Shown: one piece after another, positions 41,315 to 52,317 of the stretch
Layout of the letters: each line of letters starts with the position of its first letter
How positions within the stretch are numbered: the first letter of the stretch is position 1
Origin: Paulinella micropora
Lineage: Eukaryota; Cercozoa; Imbricatea; Euglyphida
NCBI GenBank assembly: GCA_009731375.1
Contig: BJOX01000093.1
Coordinates: 789,436-853,435 of the forward strand
DNA: 64,000 nucleotides
Direction: 5' to 3'
Made by a program: the position numbers and the translations under genes
Notes under the pieces: model-generated
What the model was told of the DNA's origin: nothing
Seen by the model: the letters and a program-made list of their open reading frames with translations, nothing else
The model's database searches: none

Positions 41315-42681
41315 CTTGATTTTTTTTTTTTAGTTGGTTTGTTTGCTTGTTACAAGACATTTTTCTTTGCATGATTATTCATTTCCGCTTAATCTCACGG
41401 AAAATTACGGTTGAAAAACGAAGTTTATTCGGGTCGGGCCGCGCCAAGTTCACGGCGGAAGGGCTTATGTGTCATTTAGTTTGCAAGATCATTGAATTCC
41501 ACCAAGTTCACGGGAAGTTACGGTTGACAACGAGTTTGAACCCTTATCCTGGGTCGCGTCCGATTTTGGACACGGCTGCCTGCGCCTGTCTGCCTGTCTG
41601 TCTGTCTGTCTGTCTGCCTGCCTGCCTGCCTGCCGTCCAAAAACGGGCTCATTTGGACGTGAAGTTGTCCACATTTAAGGGTAAACGCGGTAATTTGCTG
41701 GGCTCAACATGACTGTACGCGTCCAATATTGGACGCGCAGGGTCAGGGTTAACCCTCATCCTGTGCGGCCAATATTGGCCACTGTGTCCAATATTGGACG
41801 CATACAGTCATGTTAAGCCCAGCAAATTCCCGCATTTACCCTTTAATGCGGACAACTTCACGTCCAAATGAGCCCGACCAAATTCGACACCACGTCCAAA
41901 GTTGTAGGCAAAAGAGGATAAGGGTTAACCGGGTAGGCCTGCGGGAAAAAAATATTAATTCTGGGTCAACGCGAATCGCGATTGCAGATGATGGTCGTTC
42001 AGGCCGGCCGGCCCGCGGGCAAGTTCACGGGAATTTCGCCGCCAAATTCTAGGAGTAACGGTTTGAAATGGCGTTTTTGTTCAGGGCGGCCCTCGGGGGG
42101 AGGAGGAGGAGGAGGTTCCCGGCGAGGAGGCTACAGCGAACGGTGAGAAGACATACACACACACACACTCACACACACACACATACACACACATTCACAG
42201 ACGTATACTCTCTCCNNNNNNNNNNNNNNNNNNNNNNNNNNNNNNNNNNNNNNNNNNNNNNNNNNNNNNNNNNNNNNNNNNNNNNNNNNNNNNNNNNNNN
42301 NNNNNNNNNNNNNNNNNNNNNNNNNNNNNNNNNNNNNNNNNNNNNNNNNNNNNNNNNNNNNNNNNNNNNNNNNNNNNNNNNNNNNNNNNNNNNNNNNNNN
42401 NNNNNNNNNNNNNNNNNNNNNNNNNNNNNNNNNNNNNNNNNNNNNNNNNNNNNNNNNNNNNNNNNNNNNNNNNNNNNNNNNNNNNNNNNNNNNNNNNNNN
42501 NNNNNNNNNNNNNNNNNNNNNNNNNNNNNNNNNNNNNNNNNNNNNNNNNNNNNNNNNNNNNNNNNNNNNNNNNNNNNNNNNNNNNNNNNNNNNNNNNNNN
42601 NNNNNNNNNNNNNNNNNNNNNNNNNNNNNNNNNNNNNNNNNNNNNNNNNNNNNNNNNNNNNNNNNNNNNNNNNNNNNNNCC

Positions 42682-42768
<87 letters not shown>

Positions 42769-42776
42769 CCTCTCAG

Positions 42777-42807
<31 letters not shown>

Positions 42808-43079
42808 AATATCATACATGATACATGTGTGTGAAGGGAGCCCTGTCGTACATGATATATATGTGTGTGAAGGGAGCCTTGACTTCAAACACACACACAC
42901 ACACACACACACACGCAAATATCATGCATGATATGTGTGTGAAGGGAGCCCTGTCGGGACACACACACACACACACACACGCATACACACACACACACAC
43001 ACACACACGCAAATATCATACATGATACCCTAGTCGTACATGATACGTGTGTGTGTGTGTCAAGGAGCCTTGTCGGGAC

Positions 43080-43114
<35 letters not shown>

Positions 43115-43271
43115 CACGCAAATATCATACATGATACGTGTGTGTGAAGGAGCCCTGTCGTACATGATATATATGTGTGTGAAGGGAGCCTTGACTTCAT
43201 ACACACACACACACACATGCAAATATCATCCATGATACATATGTGTGAAGGGAGCCTTGTCGGGACTTCAT

Positions 43272-43303
<32 letters not shown>

Positions 43304-43387
43304 CGTGTGTGTGTGTGTGTGTGTGTGGATGTGGATGTGTGTGTGTGTGTGTGTGAAGGGAGCCTTGTCGGGACTTCATGAGAGGAA

Positions 43388-43419
<32 letters not shown>

Positions 43420-43479
43420 TCTGTGTGTGTGTATGTGTGTGTGTGTGAAGGGAGCCTTTTCGGGACTTCATGAGAGGAT

Positions 43480-43511
<32 letters not shown>

Positions 43512-43682
43512 TGTGTGCGTGTGTGTTTGTGTGTGTGTGTTTGTGTGTGTTTGTGTGTGTGAAAGGAGCCTTGTCGGGACTTCATGAGAGGATTGTGTGT
43601 GTGTTTGTGTATGTGTGTATGTGTGTGTGTGTGTGTTTGTCTGTGTGTGTGTATGTGTGTTTGTTGTGTGTGTGTGTGTGTA

Positions 43683-43715
<33 letters not shown>

Positions 43716-45081
43716 GTGNNNNNNNNNNNNNNNNNNNNNNNNNNNNNNNNNNNNNNNNNNNNNNNNNNNNNNNNNNNNNNNNNNNNNNNNNNNNNNNNNN
43801 NNNNNNNNNNNNNNNNNNNNNNNNNNNNNNNNNNNNNNNNNNNNNNNNNNNNNNNNNNNNNNNNNNNNNNNNNNNNNNNNNNNNNNNNNNNNNNNNNNNN
43901 NNNNNNNNNNNNNNNNNNNNNNNNNNNNNNNNNNNNNNNNNNNNNNNNNNNNNNNNNNNNNNNNNNNNNNNNNNNNNNNNNNNNNNNNNNNNNNNNNNNN
44001 NNNNNNNNNNNNNNNNNNNNNNNNNNNNNNNNNNNNNNNNNNNNNNNNNNNNNNNNNNNNNNNNNNNNNNNNNNNNNNNNNNNNNNNNNNNNNNNNNNNN
44101 NNNNNNNNNNNNNNNNNNNNNNNNNNNNNNNNNNNNNNNNNNNNNNNNNNNNNNNNNNNNNNNNNNNNNNNNNNNNNNNNNNNNNNNNNNNNNNNNNNNN
44201 NNNNNNNNNNNNNNNNNNNNNNNNNNNNNNNNNNNNNNNNNNNNNNNNNNNNNNNNNNNNNNNNNNNNNNNNNNNNNNNNNNNNNNNNNNNNNNNNNNNN
44301 NNNNNNNNNNNNNNNNNNNNNNNNNNNNNNNNNNNNNNNNNNNNNNNNNNNNNNNNNNNNNNNNNNNNNNNNNNNNNNNNNNNNNNNNNNNNNNNNNNNN
44401 NNNNNNNNNNNNNNNNNNNNNNNNNNNNNNNNNNNNNNNNNNNNNNNNNNNNNNNNNNNNNNNNNNNNNNNNNNNNNNNNNNNNNNNNNNNNNNNNNNNN
44501 NNNNNNNNNNNNNNNNNNNNNNNNNNNNNNNNNNNNNNNNNNNNNNNNNNNNNNNNNNNNNNNNNNNNNNNNNNNNNNNNNNNNNNNNNNNNNNNNNNNN
44601 NNNNNNNNNNNNNNNNNNNNNNNNNNNNNNNNNNNNNNNNNNNNNNNNNNNNNNNNNNNNNNNNNNNNNNTGTTTGTGTGTGTGTGAAGGGAGCCTTGTC
44701 GGGACTTCATGAGAGGAATGTGTGTGTGTGTGTGTTTGTGTGTGTGTGTTTGTGTGTGTGTGTTTGTGTCTGTGTGTGTGTGTGTGTGTGTGAAGGGAGC
44801 CTTGTCGGGACTTCATGAGAGGAATGTGTGTGTGTGTGTTTGTGTGTGAAGGGAGCCTTGTCGGGACTTCATGAGAGGAATGTGTGTGTGTGTGGATGTG
44901 TGTGTTTGTGGATGTGTGTGTGTGTGAAGGGAGCCTTGTCGGGACTTCATACACACACACACAGACACACACACACACACACACACACATGCAGATATCA
45001 TACATGATACATGTGTGTGAAGGGAGCCATGTCGGGACTTCATGAGAGGATTGTGCTCTCGTGGACGGTAACACACCTGCG

Positions 45082-45125
<44 letters not shown>

Positions 45126-45350
45126 ATGTGTTATCTTGTACGGTACACGCCTTCGTCTATCTCTCTATGTCAATCTAGCAATCAGCAATCAATCGAGCAA
45201 GCTGTTTTGTCAAGCACTCAATCAATCCATCCATCGATCGTCTATCTCTCTTATGTCAATCTAGCAATCAGCAATTAATCAAGCAAGCTGTTTGATCAAG
45301 CGATCGATCGATCGATCGATCAATCGATCAATCAACCGACCAACTGGCAA

Positions 45351-45401
<51 letters not shown>

Positions 45402-45438
45402 CATCCATCCATCCATCCATCCATCCATCCATCCATCC

Positions 45439-45469
<31 letters not shown>

Positions 45470-45582
45470 CATCCATCCATCCATCCATCCATCCATCCTT
45501 CTATCTATCTATCTATCTATCTATCTCTCTATCTATCTATCTATCCATCCATCCATCCATCCATCCATCCATCCATCTATCC

Positions 45583-45617
<35 letters not shown>

Positions 45618-45753
45618 GATCCATCCATCCATCCATCCATCCATCTATCTATCTATCTATCTATCTATTTATCTATCTATCTATCCATCCATCCATCCAT
45701 CCATCTATCTATCTATCTATCTATCCATCCATCCATCCATCCATATATCTATA

Positions 45754-45787
<34 letters not shown>

Positions 45788-45796
45788 CCTACCTAC

Positions 45797-45882
<86 letters not shown>

Positions 45883-45901
45883 ATATCTATATATCTGTCT
45901 A

Positions 45902-45959
<58 letters not shown>

Positions 45960-46120
45960 CATCCATCCATCCATCCATCCATCCATCTATCCATCGAATT
46001 GTTGTAGTTCATGTCGCTTCGCTCACGGCGAAAGGGGTGGTGGTTCTCGCTCTCGTTCTCGTTCGCGCTCCCGCTCTCCGCCTCGCCGGTGTTGATCTCT
46101 CTCTCTCTCTCTCTCTCTCA

Positions 46121-46152
<32 letters not shown>

Positions 46153-46341
46153 ATCTATCTATCTATCTCTCTCTCTCTCTCTCTCCTTCCTTCCTTCCTT
46201 CCTTCCTCTCTCCTTCCTTCTTCCTTGTTTCTTTCTTTCTTTCTTTCTTTCCTTCTTTCCTTCCTTCCTTCCTTCCTTCTTTCCTTCCTTCCTTCCTTCT
46301 TTCTTTCTTTCTTTCTTTCCTCCTTTCTTTCTTTCTTTCTT

Positions 46342-46377
<36 letters not shown>

Positions 46378-46591
46378 TCTCTCTCTCTGTCTCTCTCTCT
46401 ATATATATATATATAATAATATAATATAATATAATATAATATAATATAATATAATATAATATAATATAATATATAATATAATATATAATATAATATAATT
46501 TAATATATTATAATATAATATAATATAATATAATATAATATAATATAATATAATATCTATCTATCTATCTATCTCTCTCTCTCTCTCTATC

Positions 46592-46637
<46 letters not shown>

Positions 46638-46676
46638 GCTCTCAGGAGAAGAAGCCCAAGTCGCTCTCGCTCTTAG
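31992..46676 (+). CDS. Transformer-2-like SR splicing factor (13 exons, 251 aa)
   Basis: Predicted sequence-specific splicing regulator of the nucleus. Exons joined by hand: 31992-32002, 32108-32161, 32270-32323, 32464-32580, 33765-33807, 37133-37174, 37650-37679, 38059-38179, 39909-39972, 41161-41210, 42085-42142, 46008-46088, 46646-46676. Every intron is GT-AG, all phases agree and the total is 756 nt. Order: N-terminal RS/KSP region (residues about 1-110); RRM with RNP2 VYIGNL and RNP1 [14 protein letters not shown] and DGRRI motifs reminiscent of Tra2; Gly-rich hinge; C-terminal RS region ending [12 protein letters not shown]-linker-RS is the Tra2 layout. The first three introns are 105-140 nt and the rest are swollen by microsatellites. 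Several donors (GTCTCT, GTCATG, GTTCTC) are weak, suggesting regulated splicing. Another RS-RRM protein is possible. Confidence 0.85.
32593..33764. repeat. intron 4: CTAC/CTAT arrays and a duplicated 142-bp segment
   Basis: (TG)n, then CTAC/CTAT arrays (32625-32765 and 33470-33750). The unique segment 32769-32910 recurs at 33315-33456 with no difference seen. AGTCGATATTTCATC follows each, separated by 8 extra bases in the first. Between them is anonymous DNA. Confidence 0.85.
33813..34020. repeat. (TATG)n in intron 5
   Basis: Tetranucleotide array starting 5 bases after the exon 5 donor. Confidence 0.9.
34130..34890. repeat. duplicated anonymous segments with poly-G/poly-C and a 10-N join
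   Basis: Two diverged copies of a block containing GGAATAAATCATGG, AGCTCATATTTG and TTTGCGTTAGG (about 34199-34350 and 34378-34530). Next are two copies of a block with AACGTACCCTGTCGAC (about 34571 and 34747). Homopolymer G/C flanks the N join 34646-34655. This could be a decayed retroposon, but no coding part is visible. Confidence 0.55.
34892..35205. repeat. (ATT)n microsatellite
   Basis: About 310 bp of ATT repeat with a short ATC block near the end. Confidence 0.95.
35207..35837. repeat. 486-bp tandem duplication of an unidentified repeat, second copy runs into a gap
   Basis: The unit begins AAAAAACCTAGTCACA and restarts at about 35693. The second copy is cut by the N run 35838-36129. 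A-rich junctions suggest a retroposon-like origin, possibly a LINE tail, but there is no coding evidence. Confidence 0.6.
36130..36196 (+). repeat. tRNA-derived SINE-like fragment
   Basis: Contains an A-box-like TAGCCCAGTGG and a B-box-like AGTTCGATTCC at tRNA spacing, ending GGTGCCACCA. The T-arm no longer pairs well. The 5' part lies in the gap. Just downstream, TATTTTCATTGAACATACCG occurs twice. Confidence 0.5.
36390..37130. repeat. ATTT/ATT and TTATTG-type simple repeats in intron 5
   Basis: (ATTT)n, (ATT)n, then degenerate TTGTTATTG repeats up to the exon 6 acceptor, with embedded acceptor relics. Confidence 0.85.
37178..37310. repeat. (CT)n, (CCCT)n and poly-C in intron 6, with 10-N join
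   Basis: Pyrimidine tract immediately after the exon 6 donor. N join at 37252-37261. Confidence 0.9.
37469..37618 (+). repeat. hairpin repeat D, copy 1 (intron 6)
   Basis: About 150 bp with two hairpins: arms around TTGACG..TTTTGCGGGC / GCCCGCAAAACACGTCAA and TCGGTAACCT / AGGTGACCGA. Two further copies lie in intron 9. No terminal inverted repeats or target duplication are recognisable. Confidence 0.75.
37780..38040. repeat. (CTAT)n and (TA)n in intron 7
   Basis: CTAT array at about 37780-37850 and TA arrays at 37926-37960 and 38004-38037. Confidence 0.9.
38237..39908 (+). repeat. intron 8 array of 16 decoy copies of the exon 9 acceptor
   Basis: Each unit has CGCTAAGTATTTTGTATGTTAG followed by GTTTTGGGTTCGTGACTTAT and GAAAACGA. 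That is the last 22 nt of the intron plus the first 28 nt of exon 9, separated by variable (TA)n. Sixteen copies precede the genuine acceptor at 39907-39908. The copies are nearly invariant (for example GCTAG once, one T to G in the exon part), and two truncated CGCAAAGTATTTTG pieces also occur. A block of about 319 bp (38569-38886 and 38888-39205) is duplicated, showing higher-order growth. Confidence 0.93.
40017..40398. repeat. (TAG)n microsatellite in intron 9
   Basis: About 380 bp of TAG repeat with a few interruptions, beginning 45 nt after the exon 9 donor. Confidence 0.95.
40473..40619 (+). repeat. hairpin repeat D, copy 2 (intron 9)
   Basis: Same orientation as copy 1, beginning ACAATAGTATATTATGCGGC and ending ACCGATAAAAATGC. 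Both hairpins are kept. Confidence 0.8.
40655..40915. repeat. (GTAG)n with a duplicated 50-bp spacer
   Basis: GTAG arrays separated by two copies (about 40717-40768 and 40847-40897) of a spacer containing TACGGTGTAGTGACTCTGGC. Confidence 0.85.
40987..41147 (-). repeat. hairpin repeat D, copy 3 (intron 9, inverted)
   Basis: Inverted relative to copies 1 and 2. Ends 13 nt before the exon 10 acceptor. With copy 2 it forms a 150-bp inverted repeat within the same intron. Confidence 0.8.
41280..41334. repeat. poly-T tract in intron 10
   Basis: About 50 T residues with one TCTTGA interruption. Confidence 0.9.
41539..41927. mobile_element. foldback element in intron 10
   Basis: Ends AACCCTTATCC / GGATAAGGGTT. 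Long inner arms GGGCTCATTTGGACGTGAAG...CATGACTGTA (about 41647-41716) and their complement (about 41806-41875) flank GTCCAATATTGGAC motifs. A CTGT/CTGC microsatellite (41583-41633) interrupts the left side. Likely a non-autonomous foldback DNA transposon. No coding capacity. Confidence 0.7.
42150..45058. repeat. intron 11 CA/TG minisatellite with 952-N and 464-N gaps
   Basis: CA and TG arrays separated by a repeated spacer GAAGGGAGCCTTGTCGGGAC followed by TTCATGAGAGGA (copies at about 43247, 43355, 43447, 43562, 44687, 44792, 44850, 44927, 45019) and a sister spacer with ATATCATACATGATAC. Gaps are 42216-42679 and 43719-44670. Poly-C lies at 42682-42727. Confidence 0.9.
45078..45995. repeat. 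(CTAT)n / (CATC)n arrays in intron 11
   Basis: Alternating CTAT and CATC blocks with a short non-repetitive stretch (45125-45350) holding AATCGATC-type motifs and two copies of TATGTCAATCTAGCAATCAG. Confidence 0.9.
46097..46640. repeat. intron 12 CT, CCTT and (ATAAT)n arrays
   Basis: CT/CTTT/CCTT blocks to about 46400, (TA)n and (ATAAT)n to 46552, then CTAT and CT up to the final acceptor. Confidence 0.9.
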
Positions 46677-47577
46677 TGCGCTAACAGTCATCCTACTATC
46701 GTTCTAACGTAGCAAAAAGGGGGCCACCCGGCTATCTCCACAAAAAACAAAAAGACCAAAACCAAAACAAATCCAAAAACAAAACAAAATCAAAAACAAA
46801 AAACAAAAACAAAGCAACAAAAAAAAAAAAGCAAAAACAGAAGCAAAAACAGCGACACATACAAAACAAAAACAGAAGAACTTCTCCTTCCCCCTCCTGA
46901 GCTCTACCTAGTACTGCTAAGCAAATGCAAAGGGCAGATCCACATTCGAATCAATTTTTCTCGTTTAATTTTTAATGTACGACGTCAGTCCAAGCACGTC
47001 GTTAAGCCCTAGATAAGTCCATGCGAGCCTGCACAGAAATTGTATTAATATAAGTATGTATTGTCTCTGCTGCCTTATCTTCTTCAAGTTTCTTCACAGA
47101 TGTTCACACAGCGTGAGCGAATGATTATCGATAAGAGTGCGAGAACCGGCGTCTACTCCGGTATAAATATAAATATATATGAGAGAGAAAAAGTTTTTTC
47201 TCCTGGAATCTACTGTTATTAATTAGTATCAATATTAAATATTAATATGATTATTCTACACCACAGGCTTCCGTCTCAGAACCCTCGTCGTGAGCACAGC
47301 TCACAAGCACTGGAGACCATACACGCACCTTGCCCTTTCCCTAAACCAACCCTAGTACTTACCTAATCTTATGCAAAGGGGTGAGCGCGGTCACTCGTTG
47401 TCTGGTAAACCCCCGGCCTGTTATATATTAAATAACTATTTATGAAAGTAATATTGTACTTAATCACTGAGTTATCCGGCCGTTGGTAGTACTAGTTGTT
47501 ATTGTTATTAGCTAGAGTCACTAGTAGTATTATTAGCTATTAATATGAAGTTATAATTCAATCACTGCAGTCAATTT
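46677..47577. other. 3' flank of the Tra2-like gene
   Basis: An A-rich CAAAA-type stretch (46740-46870) follows the stop, then anonymous DNA. No poly(A) signal of canonical form was noted close to the stop, and no further gene. Confidence 0.4.
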
Positions 47578-47579
47578 TA

Positions 47580-47864
47580 TTACTACGTACATCAAGTGTC
47601 AAACTCAGCCAGCGAATTTGAGTTAAGGATCAGATTTCAGATTAGCGGTCAGATTTTAGATAAGTGGTCAGAATTCAAATTAGTTCAATTTAACGGTAAT
47701 ATTTCGCAAAAATTATGCAAATTTTGCGGACGGATATAGCCGTTAACTTACCGGTTGCACTAATTTGAATTCTGACTACTAATCTGAAATCTGGCCGCTA
47801 ATCTGAAATCTGCCCCTTAACACAAATTCTATGGCTGAGTTCGACACTTGAATGTACCCAGTAA
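47580..47864 (+). mobile_element. MITE family B, copy 2
   Basis: 285 bp, ends TTACTACGTACATCAAGTGTC and the complement of TTACTGGGTACATTCAAGTG, flanked by TA at 47578-47579 and 47865-47866. Core at 47690-47745, oriented as in family A. Confidence 0.85.
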
Positions 47865-47931
47865 TAGTAGTACTTTAATGTCATGAACGGTACCAGTGTT
47901 GGCAACAGCTTTTTACCGCATTACACTTTTT

Positions 47932-48269
47932 AACAGTTGATTAGGTAATCATGTGACCCGGTCACTCACTGACCTAATTTCTTAGACGCCGGTTTGCTGA
48001 GAGACTCCGTTAGAAGCCACGATACCAATCAACACTTTTAATCCGCATGTATATAGCAGAACTGCTCAAACTCAAAGGTAATAATGAAACTTAAATAAAC
48101 GGTCCGCACGACTGTAATTATTACACACTGGCAATTGTTATTGTCCGATTCTGAATGCCAATATGGACCGTTACGTCCGTTACAATTATCGACTAGAACT
48201 ATAGTGATAAATTACTTACCTGAGTCACAAAGTAATCACTAAAAGTAAAACGCAATTGTCCTACCAACG
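47932..48269 (+). mobile_element. palindrome-armed repeat C, copy 1 (truncated)
   Basis: Starts AACAGTTGATTAGGTAAT with the left arm (about 100 bp, includes GAGACTCCGTTAGAAGCCAC) and the centre, and stops at CTACCAACG without the second arm. It matches the reverse complement of the copy at 56195-56626. It lies downstream of the retroelement's RNase H. Confidence 0.75.
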
Positions 48270-48958
48270 CTCCTCCTTAGTTCTATGTCGATAATGCGAG
48301 TTATAAGTAGTCAATACATCTACAATTAATAACTATTGCATATTGCGATAATGGCCCTTACTTCAGGTTGAAAAACTGAAATGAGAGTTACAGTTCAAGT
48401 TGACAACCTCAAATAATAGTTAAGTCTCAAAACTGAAAAATTGTCACTCCTGTTCTGGTCTGCCTGCCTTCGCTTGATTGCCGTAATGACATCTCGTAAT
48501 GGCCTCTATTTCAGGTTGAAAAACTGAAATAATAGTCACGGTCTGACAACCTGAAATAATAATTTCGATACCGTCGGATTAAAACAATAACAGTAGGTCC
48601 TTACAGTATGACCCCATCACCACGTGAACTAAATTACATTACTGACTCAATGAGTCCAACCTAATTAGTTAAATTTGCCATTCCGCCAATAAAAACTACT
48701 CCCGCCGCATCCCGCTCCGTCTGCATATGCTCTTCTTCCGCTCTTGCCGCGATCAACGACCGATGGTGGAGAATCCACTCGCTTCGTTCTCGCGCTCGAC
48801 TTCTACTTCAACGAAAGCAATGCCTAAAATGCCGCTCGACTACCTGCGCAAAACACTTCCTGCACACTTCAAAGAGAGAAACTCACAGAACAACAACATG
48901 AGTTGACTTTGCGTAAATTTGCGTATTTTGCGTGAGTTTGCAGACTTGAGATGTAAAA
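48270..48958. other. 3' region of the copia-type element
   Basis: No gene. A local repeat containing CAGGTTGAAAAACTGAAAT occurs near 48365 and 48512, with the related ACAACCTCAAATAATAGT and ACAACCTGAAATAATAAT. Neither a polypurine tract nor an LTR in the expected orientation was recognised. Confidence 0.4.
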
Positions 48959-49561
48959 TTATGGATCAAGTGTTATCATAAATTTACTAACGAGATATTC
49001 GAATTCGTCCTTAGGAACATGTTTGGTTAAAACGTTTGCTATTTGTTTTTTAGTTCCTACCTTTACAAACTTAATCTTATTGTCTCTCTGTGCATGATGA
49101 ATGAAATGAAGTTCTAAGGGTAAGTGTTTAGTACGTGGTCCTGACATTCCCCTCTCTGCTGCTAAGATAGTCTGTGCGTTATCTTCGTAAAGCTCTATCG
49201 GCCCTTTCTGTGCTATACCTAATTCTTCTGTGATGTGTCTGATAGCCAATCCTTCTCGTATGCACTCTGCTGCTGCGAAAATTTCCGCGTCATTAGAACT
49301 TAGAGCAATTCTAGTCTGTCGTTTCGATAACCAAGCTACCGGGTCTCCACCCCAAAGCACTATATAACCTGTACGTGACTTTCCGGTTTTCTTACAGACC
49401 TTATGTGCTGCATCTGGCCATAAAGTAATCTTGGGGTACGTCCTTCCTACTTGTGACGATCTAGGCCCGTGAAATGCAATACCGCGATACGAACTTTTCA
49501 GATATCTGAAAATCCTACCTAGTAAAGCATAAGCAAGTCCTGGATTTACTGTCTGCATCAC
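48959..49561 (-). pseudogene. copia RNase H fragment
   Basis: Contains RIFRYLKSSYRGI, then the RNase H core: GYIVLWGGDPVAWLSKRQ, ALSSNDAEIFAAAEC with acidic residues, ELYEDNAQTI with Asp, and GPRTKHLPLELHFIHHA leading to IANVLTKHVP. The N-terminal junction to the RT fragment at 49573 is frameshifted. Confidence 0.88.
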
Positions 49562-49572
49562 GCTAGCTGCAT

Positions 49573-50824
49573 TCAGTGTTGATCAGCATCTGGACTTGTC
49601 ATCTTAGTTAGAAACAAAAGTTTACCTACTAAACTAGGAATTGAATGCTTTCTAAGAGCGCTTGTTTCTCCCATAGGTTCTGGCTCATGTTCTGCTCTAG
49701 GAGTGCTTACTGGTCTAACATCGGCATATCCTACATCCTTTAAAATTTGATTCTGATACTTCTTCTGATGCAATAAAATGCGTCCTCCTTCCTGAAGTAT
49801 CTCTATCCCTTTGAACTCTTTAGCCACTCCCAAACGCTTAAGAGGATAAAACTTTTCTAGTTTACTAGCGAAACGGTCATACGCTTGTTCGTTAGGAGCT
49901 GAGAAAATAAGATCATCTACATGGAAAATACCAATGATAGCATCTCTTATCGGCTTATCTTTTTCAACGAACATACATAAATCTGAATGCTTATTCCTCT
50001 AACTTAGGGGCTAAGATTTCATACCATCTCCTACCAGCTTGCGGCGCGCCATACAGAGCTCCATCTACTCTCCATATTATGCCTTCATGCTCTTCACCGT
50101 CTATCCCATCGGGTGCATAAGCATAAACAGGATCATGCATTCGTGCATTTAGATAAGCATTTTTGAAGTCTATACCGTATAGCCTATGTCCATGCCATGC
50201 TGCAAGCTTAGACAAAAAGAGTAATGAGCGATGCGCGGCACAGAGCACAAATAATTGATCTGGGTTATAGCTAACTCCTGGCTCTAGCATATCTCCCCGC
50301 AAAGCTAACCTTGACTTAATGAACTTACGTCCCTTTTCGTCTAGTTTGACTTTATGTACCCATGTTAGTCTCACTACTTTTACTTCTTTTTCTTTCGCTT
50401 CCTTAGGATTTTCCCACATGTAAGTGTTAAAAGACTTTAGAGCTTCGATCTCTTTATCCATTCCTGCTTTCAACTCTTTCGCGGTCGATCTCTCATCAAC
50501 GATTGCCTTTGGTACCTTCAATGTCAGGTACAGTAACGCAGTGGTTTCATCCTCTACGATACTTTCTGCGGACATCTCGGGATGCTCTAGTTCTCCGACG
50601 GATCTTATCCTATATATCCGATACTTTCTAATTTCGCTATCTAACATCTTTTCTACCTGACCGTCGTCAAAGACTACGAAGTGACTGGGCTTAGGCATCT
50701 TACGGACTTTAAGTCTCTCTCCCTTCTCGCATGGTTCTAAGACTTTACCTTCTCTCTTGACTGATTGCCAGTTGTCTCCATATTCTTTCTTTGCCCATTC
50801 TTCTCCGAAAGCTACTCCCGGCAC
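49573..50824 (-). pseudogene. copia reverse transcriptase, two frames
   Basis: The upstream frame 49991-50824 has WVHKVKLDEKGRKFIKSRL, GIDFKNAYLNARMHDPVYA and GALYGAPQAGRRWYE. The downstream frame 49573-49974 has the catalytic FHVDDLIF box and KFYPLKRLGVAKEFKGIEI. The break lies between 49974 and 49991. All typical copia RT blocks are recognisable. Confidence 0.9.
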
Positions 50825-51188
50825 TCTCTCCTGTCAATGTAGCTGCTTTTACTGCTGCCTTCTTTTCTGGAGGTGGTTGTGTAACTGGTGTCCTAACCTT
50901 TGCTTCTCGTTTCCCTCTCACTATGTTAGCTGATGTGATCTTGTCACTTTGCTCCCAAGTGAGGCCTTTTGTGGGCGCATCTCCCTCTACGTACCTCCTA
51001 CTAGGGTGGTCTGCTTCGGGGCTTGCGCCTCTAACGATGTGACGGGTGTTACCCCATCATCCTTGTCGTCAGCTAGTACTCTGATGGGAGACCGGAATCT
51101 GGACGGTGAATGTCTTTTTCTTCCTGTAACTCCTCATGTTTGTCTAACTCCCCCTCATCTTTATGTTCGGGTTCGTCTAACGGCTGTT

Positions 51189-52175
51189 CTAGCTGGACGG
51201 TGTCATTACCTCCCCCTCAGATTCCTCGTCGTCCCATCTAACTTCTCTGGGTGGGTGAGCATCCTTGCCAACTACATTGTGGTTAAAGCGTACATTACGC
51301 ACATTTGTGATGATTTTTCGACCATCCCAAACTCGGTATAGTTCCTTAGATACATCATATCCAAGTAACATCACACGCTTTCCCCTATAGTTGCATTTGC
51401 CTACCTGCTTTCCTATGTACATTACACCTAAACATCCTATAGGCTTAAGTTGTCGGATAGCTGGCTTGTAGCCCAGACATTGCTCAAAAGGTGAGGTTCC
51501 CTTCTAGGCCCTGTGACAGTCGTGGCTAGTAGAATGTTGTGCAATGTTGTGGCTGTGTGTTCCATTTCCGCCCAAAATTGGGGTGGTAAATTAGCCTCAT
51601 ATCGCATGGCCCGGGCTGGTCCGGCTGTGATGTCGTTGACCTTCTCAGCTATGGGATTGCCATCCTGGAGCACTAGTCTTCCAAATGAATTGTAGAGGTT
51701 TCCATCACTCTATAATCTCAATTGGAACGTCGAACTCGTTGTCGCAAGTGATCTGTCTGACTTTCTTCCCTGTCTGCCTTTCAAACCATGCTACCGCTTG
51801 CTTCAAACAATCTACAAACTCGTTCTTGTATCGTAAATAATAATCTTTGATGTACCCCGAGTAATCGTCTGTAACGCAAAATTTATAGTACTTACCGTGA
51901 ATTGACATTACCGCCCAAGGTCCGGAAGTATCTATATGCAAAATCTCACAAGGGTAACTCGCTCTCCTAGTTCTATTAACCTTAAATCTGGGTAACACTT
52001 TAGCTTTTCCCATCATACAGGCTTCGCAAAAGCTAACACTATCCTCGCTTCCTGTTAATTTTCTGCCAATTGCCTTGCCTAATGCATAGGTCTTTGGTAA
52101 AGCTTTATGCCCACTACACTGATGTATGACATAAATGTCAACGGGCTTACCCTTCTTACCTTTCTCAGGATACAT
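51189..52175 (-). pseudogene. copia integrase, three frames
   Basis: 52175-51705 holds the HHCC zinc-binding part (HQCSGHK ... CEACMMGK) and the first two catalytic Asp residues (LHIDTSGPW, TCDNEFD). 51673-51437 holds the segment with the catalytic Glu (NPIAEKVND) and PPQFWAEMEHTATTLHN. 51422-51189 holds the C-terminal GKRVMLLGYDVSKELYRVWD. Frameshifts separate the three. Confidence 0.87.
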
Positions 52176-52317
52176 GGCGTATAAAACGCTGCCTCTAGCT
52201 TCCTCGTTCTCACTTACTCTCGCTTGCTTGCTCTCACTTTCTCTCTCTTTGGGGATTCCCGCCCCGCTTACCCCGTCTTATTCTTCTTCTCTTTCACTTT
52301 GGGGTTGTAACGCTCAT

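Larger units (their letters stand above)
42085..46676 (+). other. exons 11-13: glycine hinge and C-terminal RS region (RS2)
   Basis: Exon 11 (42085-42142) gives a Gly run and SRRGGYSE. Exon 12 (46008-46088) gives [19 protein letters not shown]. Exon 13 (46646-46676) gives RRSPSRSRS and TAG at 46674-46676. No clear AATAAA was seen just downstream. Confidence 0.8.
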
